A stretch of DNA of 64,000 nucleotides from Pratylenchus scribneri (Eukaryota; Nematoda; Chromadorea; Rhabditida; Pratylenchidae): positions 620,001-684,000 of the forward strand of contig JAQSEB010000086.1 in NCBI GenBank assembly GCA_030063045.1, in the 5' to 3' direction. The notes under the pieces are model-generated. The model searched no databases and was not told the DNA's origin. It saw only the letters and a list, made by a program, of their open reading frames with translations. Positions 1-10,362 of this stretch are shown here, piece after piece (positions within the stretch are counted from its first letter, which is position 1; each line of letters begins with the position of its first letter). Both the position numbers and the translations under genes were made by a program.

Positions 1-3000
1 GGATCACCGCCCTTCGAATTATAAAGGTGAGAGCGGAATTTGGGAATCTGAATAGGACTATTAAATTCTTGCATGGGCTTTTTCGTCCATACAATGAAAC
101 GAGAACCAATTTAGAAATGATTTTGGTATCAAATTAAAGATCAGACTTTGGCTGTCAAATTATATTAATTAATTTTATTTGATTAGTTTAAAATAATGGA
201 GTTATATTCAAACAACCTGAAAATGTCGCATTTTAAATGGTTTTTATGGGGAACAACTCCATCAATTCTGAATCAATTTGAATAAAATTTATATCATTTG
301 ATAGCCAAAAATTCTGCTCCTTTATTTTATTTATACAATCATCAAAATTGTTTCATTTCTTGATAAACTATTTTAAACGCGACAAATTTGGGCTACTCCA
401 CAAACAATAAACCCCATTCATACAACCAACATAAATCTAAACAATAATTTTATTGTATTAATTTTCTATCTCCTATGGTAATAATGACAGCCAAAAACAT
501 TGATAAATTACTTTAGAATTTTGTTCTCCTCCCCAATTGAAATTCTTACATTTTAATTAATCCAATTCATTTAATTGAAGAATGGCTGTCCAATTTTGCA
601 TAAAAATTTCTGCGCAATTTCCACCCAATCCTCTGCCCATCCTCATCATCATCTTCCTCATCATTATTCGTCCACATCCACACTGGCATCATCTTCTGGC
701 GGTTGCCCTGGTACACCGGCCATCCGAGTTCAGGTGCCCCAAGTGCCATTGCAACGTCTTTCCGCCTTGGACCCATCGGCCAATCAACGTTTATTGGGCC
801 AATCGCCTCGTCATCAACCACAAAAAGTGTTTTTCGCCCAACAAAATGGCAGTGGCGGCGGCTACAACAGTCCGGCCATGACGCGGGCATCATTTGCTGC
901 CATTTCCAATAACAGTAGCCGATGCAATGGAGGCGAATCGTCCAATAGCAGTCGATTGGATTCACCAATTCATGTTAGCTTTGCTTTTGATCAAGTCAGT
1001 TTCGGGATTTAAGGGAATTGATTTCTTTTAAGCTATGAATCTAAAATTAACTCTTCTTCTGCTGGTATTGAAATTGGTACGAATTGTGGGAAATTTTTTC
1101 ACATTTTTTTGAATATTTATATCTATTTTGGCTTTAGGGAAGATTCATATTTTATGGCTTTAAGAAGGCTAATAAGCATGATAGGATTTTTATTAAAGCC
1201 CTATTGACAATATTTTATTTCCTTAAAATAATTCATTTAGGGCAGAAAAACTTGGAAAAGCCTAGTTTCAAGGAGTAAAATAATTTTTTTTTATTTTCAA
1301 ATTAAGGAGCAGATTATTGACTATTACTATTAACCAATATTAATTTTATTTAAAATTTAAATTTATTCAGAATTTATGTCCAAAAAGTTTCTGAAAATTC
1401 ACTAAACCATAGAAAAGGATAAAAATTTTAAGGGCACAACTCCATCATTAATTAGGAACCATTTTAAACAAAATTATAATACTTATTATTTAATTGCCAA
1501 AAGTCTGTTCATTGATTTGATAATAAAATCATCAAAATTTAGTTCAATCCAGGGTGTCTAAAATACCACATAAATGTGGTATTTGCCACATTTTCGACCA
1601 TCTCGCCACATTTTTCCCACATTTTTGATTTTTTTGGCGAGCACTTTTTGTTATAATTTTTCGGTAGTTAGCCATTTTCGACTAAAATTTTTAGCTGTGC
1701 GGCCATTTTTGAGTAAAATTTTTCGCTGCGCGGCCATATTTGGATATAAAATAATAGAGAAATATACAAAATAAAAATTTTAAATTAATTTTTATTTGAA
1801 TCTTAATTGTTTTAAAAAATGCCACATTTTTTGCCACATTTTTGGCCAATTTTGCCACATTTTTCCCACATTTTTCATAGCCAATGCCACATTTTTGATC
1901 AGACCTTATAGACACCCTGGTTCAATCATTTCTCATTTGTGAACGAAGTATTTCAAGTTGAGTCATATTCCAATTGGGTGTAAATTATAAATATTACGAA
2001 GATATATAATCATTTTTCCCCCTTTATAGGATCAATGCAACACAATTAAACGTCAACCTGATTCATTGGCCACAAATGGCACTCAACAGCAACATTTCCC
2101 ACCGCCGGCCTCCATTCGCCATTTCGATGCCAATTATGGTGGCCGATTGGGGACACCAACAACCAGCAATGGAAATTCCAATAATAATTCAACAATTTTA
2201 TTGGAGAATGGTGCCGAAAGTGACTCGGATGAGGAACAATTCCCACCGCCTCCTCCAAATGAGAGGACACCGACAAATGGGAACACAGCTATTTTCGCGC
2301 ATGCCGAGGTAAGGGAAGGGGATTTGTTGAATTTGAATCGGCATTACCTAAAACCAACTTTTGCCAAATTAATTAATATCTAATGTCATATAAAATGGCA
2401 TAGATTTTCGAGTTTTAGGGGAAATAGAATTTATTTAAAATAGAGGGCGATTAGGCATCAGACTGAGAGTTCTTTTGGCCATATCTCAACAAGCAAACAA
2501 TCAATTTTGGAAGGCGATATGCCATTCGAAAGCCCTAAATGTCCTCTAAAAAGTGGCCTTTATAATTTTTTGAAAATTTAAACAATTTATAAAATATGCT
2601 TCTTTTCCCCAAAAAATCGGATTTAAAAAATACATCACTCAAAGAAGTGTGACTTTTTTTCCATAATATTTTATAAAGCTAATTAGAGAATCAAATCCTA
2701 TCATTTAATGTGAAAGTTTCTCAAAATTTTCCACATTTAGAGCCCTCGAAGAATGATCACCACCAACGGTGCCGCCCCTCAATGTCCGCCAAAGCCATCT
2801 GCCATTCAATTGGCCAATATTTCACCGTGGAAAACAGCATCGAATTCTCCGATGCTGGCCACCGCCGAATTTGCCTCCACCCCTCCACCGCCTCCAAAAA
2901 GGGCCGATGGCACCCGAATTCAAACAATCGGCGGAGGGGGAATTGATGATGGCGGAATGAATGGAGGCCAAACAAGGAATGTCCAAATGTTAATGGCCGA

Positions 3001-3052
3001 ATTGCAATTGGCAACGAATAAACAGAAAATGAGGCTGGAACAGAATCTCTAG
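1..3052 (+). CDS. 3' end of a Ser/Pro-rich protein, unrecognised (partial)
   Basis: The 5' part lies outside the window. I see three well-supported coding exons, 581-994, 2030-2308 and 2741-3052, all joined in phase 0 with GT/AG borders and ending in TAG at 3050-3052. Bases 3-26, followed by GTGAGA, would fit as the preceding exon in the same phase, but this is weak. The encoded 335 residues are low complexity: Ser/Asn/Gly-rich stretches, an acidic patch (ESDSDEEQ) followed directly by PPPPP, a second PPPPP run before KRAD, and a short charged possible helix at the very end (MLMAELQLATNKQKMRLEQ). This resembles the intracellular tail of a receptor or an actin-regulatory adaptor that binds SH3, WW or EVH1 domains, but I do not recognise the family. 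AATAAA-like signals follow the stop within about 40 bp. The intron at 995-2029 carries two nested transposable elements. Confidence 0.7.
101..375. repeat. Foldback MITE, family A, copy 1
   Basis: This short element has long imperfect inverted arms. The left arm runs TTTTGGTATCAAATTAAAG, then CAGACTTTGGCT. The right arm is its reverse complement (ATAGCCAAAA, TCTGCTC, ATCATCAAAATTG). Six other copies lie at about 1300, 4830, 6580, 29790, 32285 and 40795. It sits in an intron of the upstream-truncated gene. No coding capacity is visible. Confidence 0.75.
1290..1950. repeat. Foldback MITE, family A, copy 2, split by a hAT MITE
   Basis: Family A arms are recognisable at about 1300-1549 (TTAAGGAGCAGATTATTGACT on the left; GCCAAAAGTCTG and AAATCATCAAAATTTAG on the right). 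The family A right end is interrupted exactly at 1549 by the hAT-type MITE and resumes after 1920 as TTCAATCATTTCTC. The family A copy is therefore older than the insertion. Confidence 0.7.
1550..1919. mobile_element. hAT-type MITE with perfect 8-bp target duplication
   Basis: The 370-bp element begins CAGGGTGTCTA and ends with the exact reverse complement TAGACACCCTG. It is flanked on both sides by GTTCAATC (1542-1549 and 1920-1927), a perfect 8-bp target site duplication. An 8-bp duplication and CAGGG termini are typical of hAT transposons. The interior consists of many GCCACATTTTT motifs on both strands and codes for no transposase, so it is non-autonomous. Confidence 0.9.
2459..2570. repeat. 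Family B foldback arm
   Basis: This is one arm of the most abundant repeat in the window. The consensus is roughly: a GCCATTCTTTTGGCCATA start, a stretch about CAACAAGGAAGCAACC, then GGAAGGCGATATGCCATTTG, AAAGCCCTAAATGTCCTC and TAAAAAGTGGCC. It is intronic in the 5'-truncated gene. Confidence 0.7.
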
Positions 3053-3830
3053 ACGCACTTTTTACACAATAAAATATATTATTTTGTCAAATAAATTTAC
3101 ATTTTGAACCATTGAACCAGCCATTTTTTTATATGTATTTTGCATACAAATTATGAAGAATATAAATAAACTTAAAAATGAAAAATTCAATTTTGTGAAA
3201 TTTTGGACTAAAAATGAATGCTAAAAATATTGGATTATGGAACCGGCGGGGACAATGATTATCGGCGATTGTTTGGCCATAGCTCGATAAATAAAAGGAA
3301 TCAATCAAGAAAAACGATATAGTACAATTAAAAGCCTAAAATTTCCTTTACAATTTGGCCTAATTTAAATTTTAATTCATTCTTCAAGCTATATATAAAA
3401 AGTTAGAATCTTTTTATCACTTTCCCGGATTGGTTATTTCTTTGTTGATATTTGAATACTCACGCAGAGGCAGATGTCAAGGTGCATTCCTTTTGCCCCG
3501 AAGATGATGTCAATTTTTGCAAGGCATATATATATTCGAGATAAATAAAATTGTGCCCAATGCCAGATTGATATGTCTGCTTGATCAAATGAAGCCGCCT
3601 GAATCCTCCAATTATTTCGAATAATTTTTCATAATAATTATTTATTAATATACTTTATATTTTAATTTTATTACTTATTTATTCGTCAAATTTGTTAAAA
3701 TTTGAAAATTCCAATGAATTTTATTAAATTTAAATTGCAATGAGAGGTATTTATTAAAATTTGAAATATTATAAGGCAAATAAAAATGTAATATATTCCA
3801 CAATTTTAAAATAAATAAATGGCTTTTTTT
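3053..3830. other. Intergenic region between convergent genes
   Basis: This lies between the stop codons of two converging genes. It is AT-rich, with AATAAA motifs near 3070 and 3165 serving the plus-strand gene. A diverged family B arm lies at about 3277-3360 (TGGCCATAGCTCGATAAAT and CCTTTACAATTTGGCC). I see no coding exon with family resemblance. Confidence 0.5.
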
Positions 3831-6800
3831 TTATCTTTTTTGTTGGCTTCTTCTCCTCTTTCGCCGTTGATTGAATGCCATTGATGGTTGTTGTTGCCAA
3901 TTTGCCCAATTCCCATTTGCATCTCTTTGCGTATTTTGTGGCTGATGAAGGGGATAGCCAAAATGACCACCGTTGGAATCAGTTTGGAGCTGGAATTTTG
4001 ACCATTCTGGCACATACAATCTGCAAAATAAATGACTGAATTTATTTAGTGATCAAAATAATTATAATGAAAGGGTTTGTTCAACATTCATAAACCAAAT
4101 ACTCAATTGGATAGAGCTGGTCAAGAAAGACGCATTGAATGGTATATAATTTGTCATGGTTTGGTCAACAATTAAAGGGTATTAAATGGTTTAAACCCGT
4201 TTTGGTTTAATGGTTCAAAACTAGGTTAGAATTGGTTAAACCCAAAGCCAATATATAATCAAATGATGCTCAGGAGAATTGAAGTCTATTATAATAAGCT
4301 TATGAATTTTTACAATCTTTTGGCAAATTAAATATTTTTATTAATGAATTTATGGTAAATGAATTTACCTGAAGCAGTTTAAACGGCGAACTCCCAGCGA
4401 AACTTCATCCTCATATTTTTGACGTCTCAGAACCTTAGAAAAGGGCATTTATTATGTTCATCTAATTCACAATTTACCGCATAATCTGGGAGGCAAAAAT
4501 CATAACAATACGAACAAGATTCATCTAAAATTGGAAAGGAAATTTTAGTTAATTAAAATTGTTCTGATATTTAAGATAATATGATTATTAAATAAAACCG
4601 AATATTTTTAAGGCCTTTATTCGATTTAATTTCAGAAACTGGCCTTTTGTGTAGACACTGTGCTTCAACAAATACCATTGAACATTTTGGCAATCCTCAA
4701 TTCGGTCACGGAATTTGCTGACCGCTAATGATTGGTCCACTTGCTCAACGTTGAATTGCCTGGAAGGAGAAAAGAAATAAATAAATGATGACACAAAAAT
4801 AAGGATTCGCTTTATTTTTCTTCGTTTATAAATAATAACTCATCAAGAATGTAGCAATTTTTTGTTATTTGATTAAAAAATCAGACTTTTGGCTATCAAA
4901 ATATTAATTTTATTTAAATTGGTTAGGCAACAGTGATTAGCAAATTTTTTATATTTTTGTGCATAATTCCATCAATTCTAAAACAATTTAAACAAAATTA
5001 ATATTTTTGAATAGCCAACAGTCTGTTCTTTAATTTGATGCCAAAATCATCAAAATTGGTTCATTTCTTGAAGAGTTAAATCGGTCACAAATTGACCCCC
5101 GATGATAAGTTAGCTAGAGTAGATCATGGTTGGTTCCGGTTCAAAAATCGACGCATTTGAAAACCGAATTTGAGAATTTGATCTTTAGAACCGAAAATAG
5201 GAATAAGCGGAACCGAAACAGATATTTTTTCAAGAATCGAAAATCAGGTTTTAGAATCGAGACAGTCTAGGAACCGACCACAATCTACTCTATTACTATT
5301 ATCTACCCAATATATATTTGCAGCCCTCACCAATATTCTTGCCATCCAAATTGGGCATGCACTTCCTCATAGGTCTCTTTGAGTGCATCCACCAAAATGG
5401 ACATATCCGGCAGGGCGGTTCGATCCAATTGCATCAAAAAGCATGTGGTATGTTTTCCCTGGCTGTCCGTCAATGCGTGGTCCGCAATCGCAACATAACC
5501 CTGATGAGGGCATGAAATTTATTCGATTAATTAGATACATTTTCTAATTCATTATAAAGATTTTCAAATAAAAAGTTTAAATTCGAATTTCGTCCCATCC
5601 AATAAAATAATTAAAGATGGTAGAATATACTTATTAAAGCCGTTTATTTAATAAATTGACCTAAATTTTTAGAAAATTAGAATGCCATTTTTAGAGGGTA
5701 CTTTGGGCTTATAAATGGCATATTGCCTTCCTGAATTGGTTGTTTCCTAGTTGTTGAGTTATGGCCAAAAGAATGGCTAATAAAGTTCTGGAATTGGCGC
5801 AGCTCAATTTTCTTCATTTTCATTGGTATTAGTTTTAGTAACTAGCTCAATGAGGCAATTGCAAATCTAGGAAAGCGATATGCGATATGCAATTGGAAAG
5901 ATACTAGACTTAAGTGAAGCCCTGTGAAAATTAATACTTATTCCTTTCCTTACAACTAGTGCTGAAATTTCATTTTTTGGCATCGCCTTTTCTTTATTTT
6001 TTTTTTTTGATTTTTTCGGTCTTCGTTATTTGACATGAGAAATTGCCAAATTTCCAAAAAATGCCTCAAAAACCATCTCTTACTTACCGTTTCAAAATCC
6101 ACTGCCGTGAAGCTGTTCGATTTGAATGGTGGATTGCCAATGAGCTCAAAATGTGCTTGTGCCGGACTGTATAAATGGACGTAAAGTTTGCTTGGCGGTC
6201 GATAGGAGGAGCCGGCTTTTTTCGCGCATTCCTCGCACACGGGGGGATAAAGCCAAAAGGCATAGGTTGAGCGGGACAGGAAAATGGCAGATACAATGAA
6301 CCAAAGGAGCAAAATGAGCAATAAAATGAGAAGGCCCAAAAGAAGGAGAGTGCCAATCAGGCGAGGAGACCATTCACCTTCTCTGTAGAATTGTGGAATA
6401 TATTTATGTAAAATTATAGCAAAATCAAATAATAATTTTAATAATTATTTATGGGCAAAGTTCAAATAAATTGAGCGAAAAAATGGTGCCATTTTGTATT
6501 TTCCTTAAAGGCATATCAAATATTGACTATCGCCTTAAAAAGATTGGCCCCTCTAATTTTACCGTAGCAGCCGCGAGTAAGTATTACTCATCAAGAATTA
6601 AACCATTTTTGATGATTTTGTTATCAAATTAAAAAGTAGACTTTTGGCTATCAATTGAATTTTATTAAAATTGGTTCAGAATTGATGAAATTTTGCACAA
6701 AAAAACACTGAAAATTTCGCTTATCATTAATAAAAATCATTTTAGATGATAACAATTCCAATAATTCTAAATAAATTTAAATAAAAATATAAAATTAATA

Positions 6801-9800
6801 TTTTTAAGTAGAAAAAATTATGAAAATTGATTCAGCATTTATGAATTCTTATTTATAAGCATTAATGATACCGTAATCTTGCTGCCTAAAATATAAAATC
6901 TGGTCTGGCCTATCTAAGCTTAATCTCAATCATTAAATTTCAAACAAAATGATATTTTCTTAAATGGAAGAATATTAAAATTCCATTATCAAAAAATTGA
7001 GTACCTCATTTGCCTACTCATTTCGGCGATTGAACTTTTCAGTCGATCAAATGAGCCATCGGCACCATGCCTTCCGGCCCCGCCAAATAAATTACTGCTC
7101 CAATTCAGGCCTTTTGGTTTGGATTGTTTCGAAAGAATTGTGGCATTTGAGGATTGCTGGAAAATGAATTAAAAAATGCATTGAAAAATATGCCACAAAA
7201 CAAACCCCATAGAAAGAAGTGTTCTGCGGTTGATCAGCACCATCCGCCTGTTGATCCTGCATTCGCCTATAGCTGTCCTTTCGATGGACGGAACTATGAA
7301 AGGAAAATGAATTGTTTTAATATTTTTAAAAACCTTTTCTTCCCATTTTTGAGCATTTAAAGCTTTTTTGGATTAATTGGATTTTGTGTAAAATTCGGAA
7401 ATGTGAAATGTGCCCTAATTTTGAATCTCATCACAGAATTTGCCCTCCCTCTCCAATCCCATGAAAATATTTGCTCAAATTCAATCAGGCATAACATGAA
7501 TTTGGACTAACCCAATGAAATCCCGAAAAATGTACAAGGAAATCCATTCGAATTTAAATTGATAAAATACTAAAGCATTGATTTTTGGTACAAAATAGAA
7601 CTCAAATTTTTTTTCCATTCTCAGTTGATTTTATTTTTTAAATTGAACAAATCTGTAATCTAATAAAGCTAATTTGTAGAAGAAATTCAAGTCTTTCCAA
7701 TGGCATATTGCCTTCCTAAATTGGTTTTCGCCTCATTGGGTATAGTCCAAAACAAATAGATATAATTCAATGGTCGTATTTCATGGATTAAAGTGATTTA
7801 TCTTAACATATAAGCCTTTTAGAGCCATACTAACCCATCGGATGGACTTTTCCTCCATGAAGTTTCGGCACTTTCCTGCATGGCAAGTGGTGCCCCTGCT
7901 GATTGTTTCAGTATGGATTGTGGGCTTCTTTCATAAGATGGTGGCGTCTTTTGTTGACCACCGCTTGTTTCTGCCAAACTTCGATCCAACATTGAATGGC
8001 CAGCCGCATGTGTTTCCACAATTCTGGCACCGACTCCTTCAATAGATTGGAAATTTTTCTTTCATTTTTCCGGAAATTAATTGCTTATTTAATTTAAAAA
8101 GAAATAAGAATTCTTTCAGGAATATCAGAATTCTTTCCGGAATGAAAATCAGAATTGTTTCCGGAATGAAAATCAGAATTCTTTCCGGAATTAAAATCAG
8201 AACAATTCTTTCCGGAATGAAAATCAGAATTCTTTCCGGAATGAAAATCAGAATTCTTTCCGGAATGAAAATCAGAACAATTCTTTCCGGATTGAAAATC
8301 AGAATTCTTTCCGGAATGAAAATCAGAACAATTCTTTCCGGAATTAAAATCAGAACAATTCTTTCCGGATTGAAAATCAGAATTCTTTCCGGAATGAAAA
8401 TCAGAACAATTCTTTCCGGAATGAAAATCAGAATTCTTTCCGGAATGAAAATCAGAATTCTTTCCGGAATGAAAATCAGAATTGTTTCCGGAATGAAAAT
8501 CAGAATTCTTTCCGGAATGAAAATCAGAACAATTCTTTCCGGAATGAAAATCAGAACAATTCTTTCCGGAATGAAAATCAGAATTCTTTCCGGAATGAAA
8601 ATCAGAATTCTTTCCGGAATGAAAATCAGAATTCTTTCCGGAATGAAAATCAGAATTCTTTCCGGAATGAAAATCAGAATTGTTTCAGTCAGGATTCTTT
8701 TATGAATTCACTTGTTATTAGAAAATAGAATACGGTTTATCGGTCGAGGATAAACCTTAGAAGTAGAACCGATAACTTTTTTCGATAATTTCAGTGTTTT
8801 TTCGTCAAATTATTTATTTCCCTTTAATATCCACATTTTGTAGAGGATTATTCTATTCTATCCAAATCCAAATTCCAAATATAATTAAAATATTAATAAA
8901 GACACAGCTGATGTTTTAGTTGGATATGTTCAAACATTTTAGACACCAATTAGACTACTAAATATTCCAATAATTATTGAACAAAAAAAAACTGACCATT
9001 TGACTGCACTTCATGCACATCGTAGCCAAATTGATTGATACTTGCCGATCGTTCTGGTGTGGATTGGTGCAAAGGGGGATCACGGAGAAAGGAGCCGGAT
9101 GATGTTTGAAGGCCAATGCCAATTCCACCTCCAGCCGATGGACTGTACAGCAAGGAGGGATCATGGCCGGCATCCCGTTCACTGGTCAGTTGAAATCTGA
9201 ATTAATATTTGCATAAGATTTAAATAGAATAAATCAAAAACATTATTTTTAATACCCGTTTAAATTTAATACGGTAGCGGATTAATGAATAACAGAAAAA
9301 GGTGTGAATATGCCTAGAGGCTATTCATATTCACCTATTAGGGTCCAAGGAGTGGCTCTTAATAATAATTTCAAATGATAAAAAAGCAGTATATCTTCCA
9401 TTATGAATTATTTTGTGAGTGGTATAATAACAATGTTATTTGCCATCTTGGCATATTTACACTATTACTTTACATTATAAAGAATTGCTTCGGAGGCAAA
9501 CACTCATTTTCAAAGAGAGAAATATATAAAATTATATAAATTAGCAATACTGCTTTTATTTTAAATACGTTTATATTTTTTTATTCAATTATGTTCCATT
9601 AAGCATCCCCTCATTGTTTGGTAAATTAGTGCCCTTTTTCGGTTACCTTTATTCAGCATTTTAAAATTACTCTTCAATTTTTTTAAAACCAAATAATTTT
9701 AAAGATATTTTCCTATCCAGCCATACCTTCTTTCCGGATCGAATCCATTTCCGCTACCCGTTGTGATGAAATGTTCGGAGGATTTACGCACGGTTGATTG

Positions 9801-10362
9801 TGGCTGGAAGGCCAATGCTTCTGTGATTGAGTGGAAATTTAAATTAATAAATTATAACATTCATACACGAACCGCTTGTAGAGATTGGCCTAAAATATGG
9901 AATTAAATTAATTAATGGATCCATTAGTAGGAGGATGGGCTTTTCTTTTGGCCATAATTCAGCGAGGCTTAAAGCCAATCTATGAAGGCGAAGGCGATAT
10001 CCTATTGTTAAGTCTAAAGTGCCATATATAATAAAGCCTTTTCTAATTATAAAATCTTTGCTTTAAAAAAGTTACATATTTTTGCATGTAATAAACCCTA
10101 ATTTTTTATAGGAAAAACTGCTTATTTCATAAAATTAGAATAGCCACTTTTTAGAGGACATTTAGGGCTTTCAAATGACATATCGCCTCCCAAAATTAGG
10201 TGCTTCCTTGTTGGGCTATGGCCAAAAGAATGGCCCAAGTGAATCGGCGGTATTCAATTGTCCAATTTGGCCCATTATTTTTATATTTTACCTTGTGCTT
10301 TCATGCACTGTTCGTTCAATGATTTCGATCTGCTCAATTTGTTGCTGTCGACAAGGCTCCAT
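3831..10362 (-). CDS. Type II membrane protein with BRICHOS-like domain
   Basis: I chained 13 exons with GT/AG borders: 10292-10362, 9873-9889, 9727-9820, 8997-9196, 7835-8036, 7206-7293, 7005-7156, 6088-6382, 5331-5500, 4599-4759, 4478-4524, 4369-4433 and 3831-4020. They sum to 1752 nt, or 583 residues plus stop. The start is MEPCRQQQIEQIEIIE at 10362. Residues 1 to about 280 are Ser/Gln-rich and probably cytoplasmic. A strong membrane segment (LIGTLLLLGLLILLLILLLW) follows at about 282-305. Next comes a segment resembling BRICHOS: TAVDFETGYVAIADHAL, HTTCFLMQLDR, and a second Cys in IEDCQNVQWYLL. A Cys-rich region (ESCSYCYDFCLPDYA, RLNCFR) and a basic C-terminus (RRKRRRSQQKR) complete it. 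BRICHOS proteins are typically type II membrane precursors whose domain chaperones a C-terminal peptide. The domain call is by pattern only. Confidence 0.72.
4060..4265. repeat. Family C foldback element (GGTTTAAACC type)
   Basis: The repeat contains ATTGGATAGAGCTGGTCAAG, then CGCATTGAATGGTATATAAT, GGTTTGGTCAACAATTAAAG, GGTATTAAATGGTTTAAACC and TTAGAATTGGTTAAACCCA. The same sequence recurs at about 46255, 49680, 50560, 58570 and 61400. It lies in an intron of the BRICHOS-like gene. Confidence 0.8.
4828..5080. repeat. Foldback MITE, family A, copy 3
   Basis: It starts AATAACTCATCAAGAATG and ends with the reverse complement region ATCATCAAAATTGGTTCATT. Internal arms carry CAGACTTTTGGCTATCAAA and AGCCAACAGTCTGTTC. 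It is intronic in the BRICHOS-like gene. Confidence 0.8.
5675..5920. repeat. Family B element, diverged
   Basis: The arm at 5683-5781 reads CCATTTTTAGAGGGTACTTT, GGGCTTATAAATGGCATATT, GCCTTCCTGAATTGG and GAGTTATGGCCAAAAGAATG. A weaker opposite arm lies to the right (TCAATGAGGCAATTGC, GGAAAGCGATATGCG). It is intronic in the BRICHOS-like gene. Confidence 0.65.
6575..6860. repeat. Foldback MITE, family A, copy 4
   Basis: It begins ACTCATCAAGAATTAAACC, contains AAAGTAGACTTTTGGCTATC, and has a mirrored right half with GATAACAATTCCAATAATTC. It is intronic in the BRICHOS-like gene. Confidence 0.7.
8113..8695. repeat. TTCCGGAA minisatellite array 1
   Basis: About 23 tandem copies alternate between a 24-bp unit (GAATTC, TTTCCGGAATGAAAATCA) and a 27-bp unit with CAA inserted (GAACAATTC, then the same). 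Each unit contains the palindrome TTCCGGAA, and most also contain GAATTC. Both lengths are multiples of three, so long frames stay open. These are not taken as coding, because the array lies in the intron between exons 7835-8036 and 8997-9196 of the BRICHOS-like gene. Confidence 0.95.
9935..10235. repeat. Family B foldback element, both arms
   Basis: The left arm has TTTTCTTTTGGCCATAATTC and GGCGATATCC. The right arm has GCCACTTTTTAGAGGACATT, TAGGGCTTTCAAATGACATA, TCGCCTCCCAAAATTAGG and TGGGCTATGGCCAAAAGAAT. It fills most of the first intron of the BRICHOS-like gene. Confidence 0.8.

Noticed and set aside
8113..8695. CRISPR-like array
   Set aside because: Units are contiguous with no unique spacers, and the genome is eukaryotic; it is a minisatellite.
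8142..8705. 187-codon repeat frame (MKIRILSG repeats)
   Set aside because: It is a by-product of the 24/27-bp minisatellite, lies inside an intron of the BRICHOS-like gene, and similar frames open on the other strand in sister arrays.
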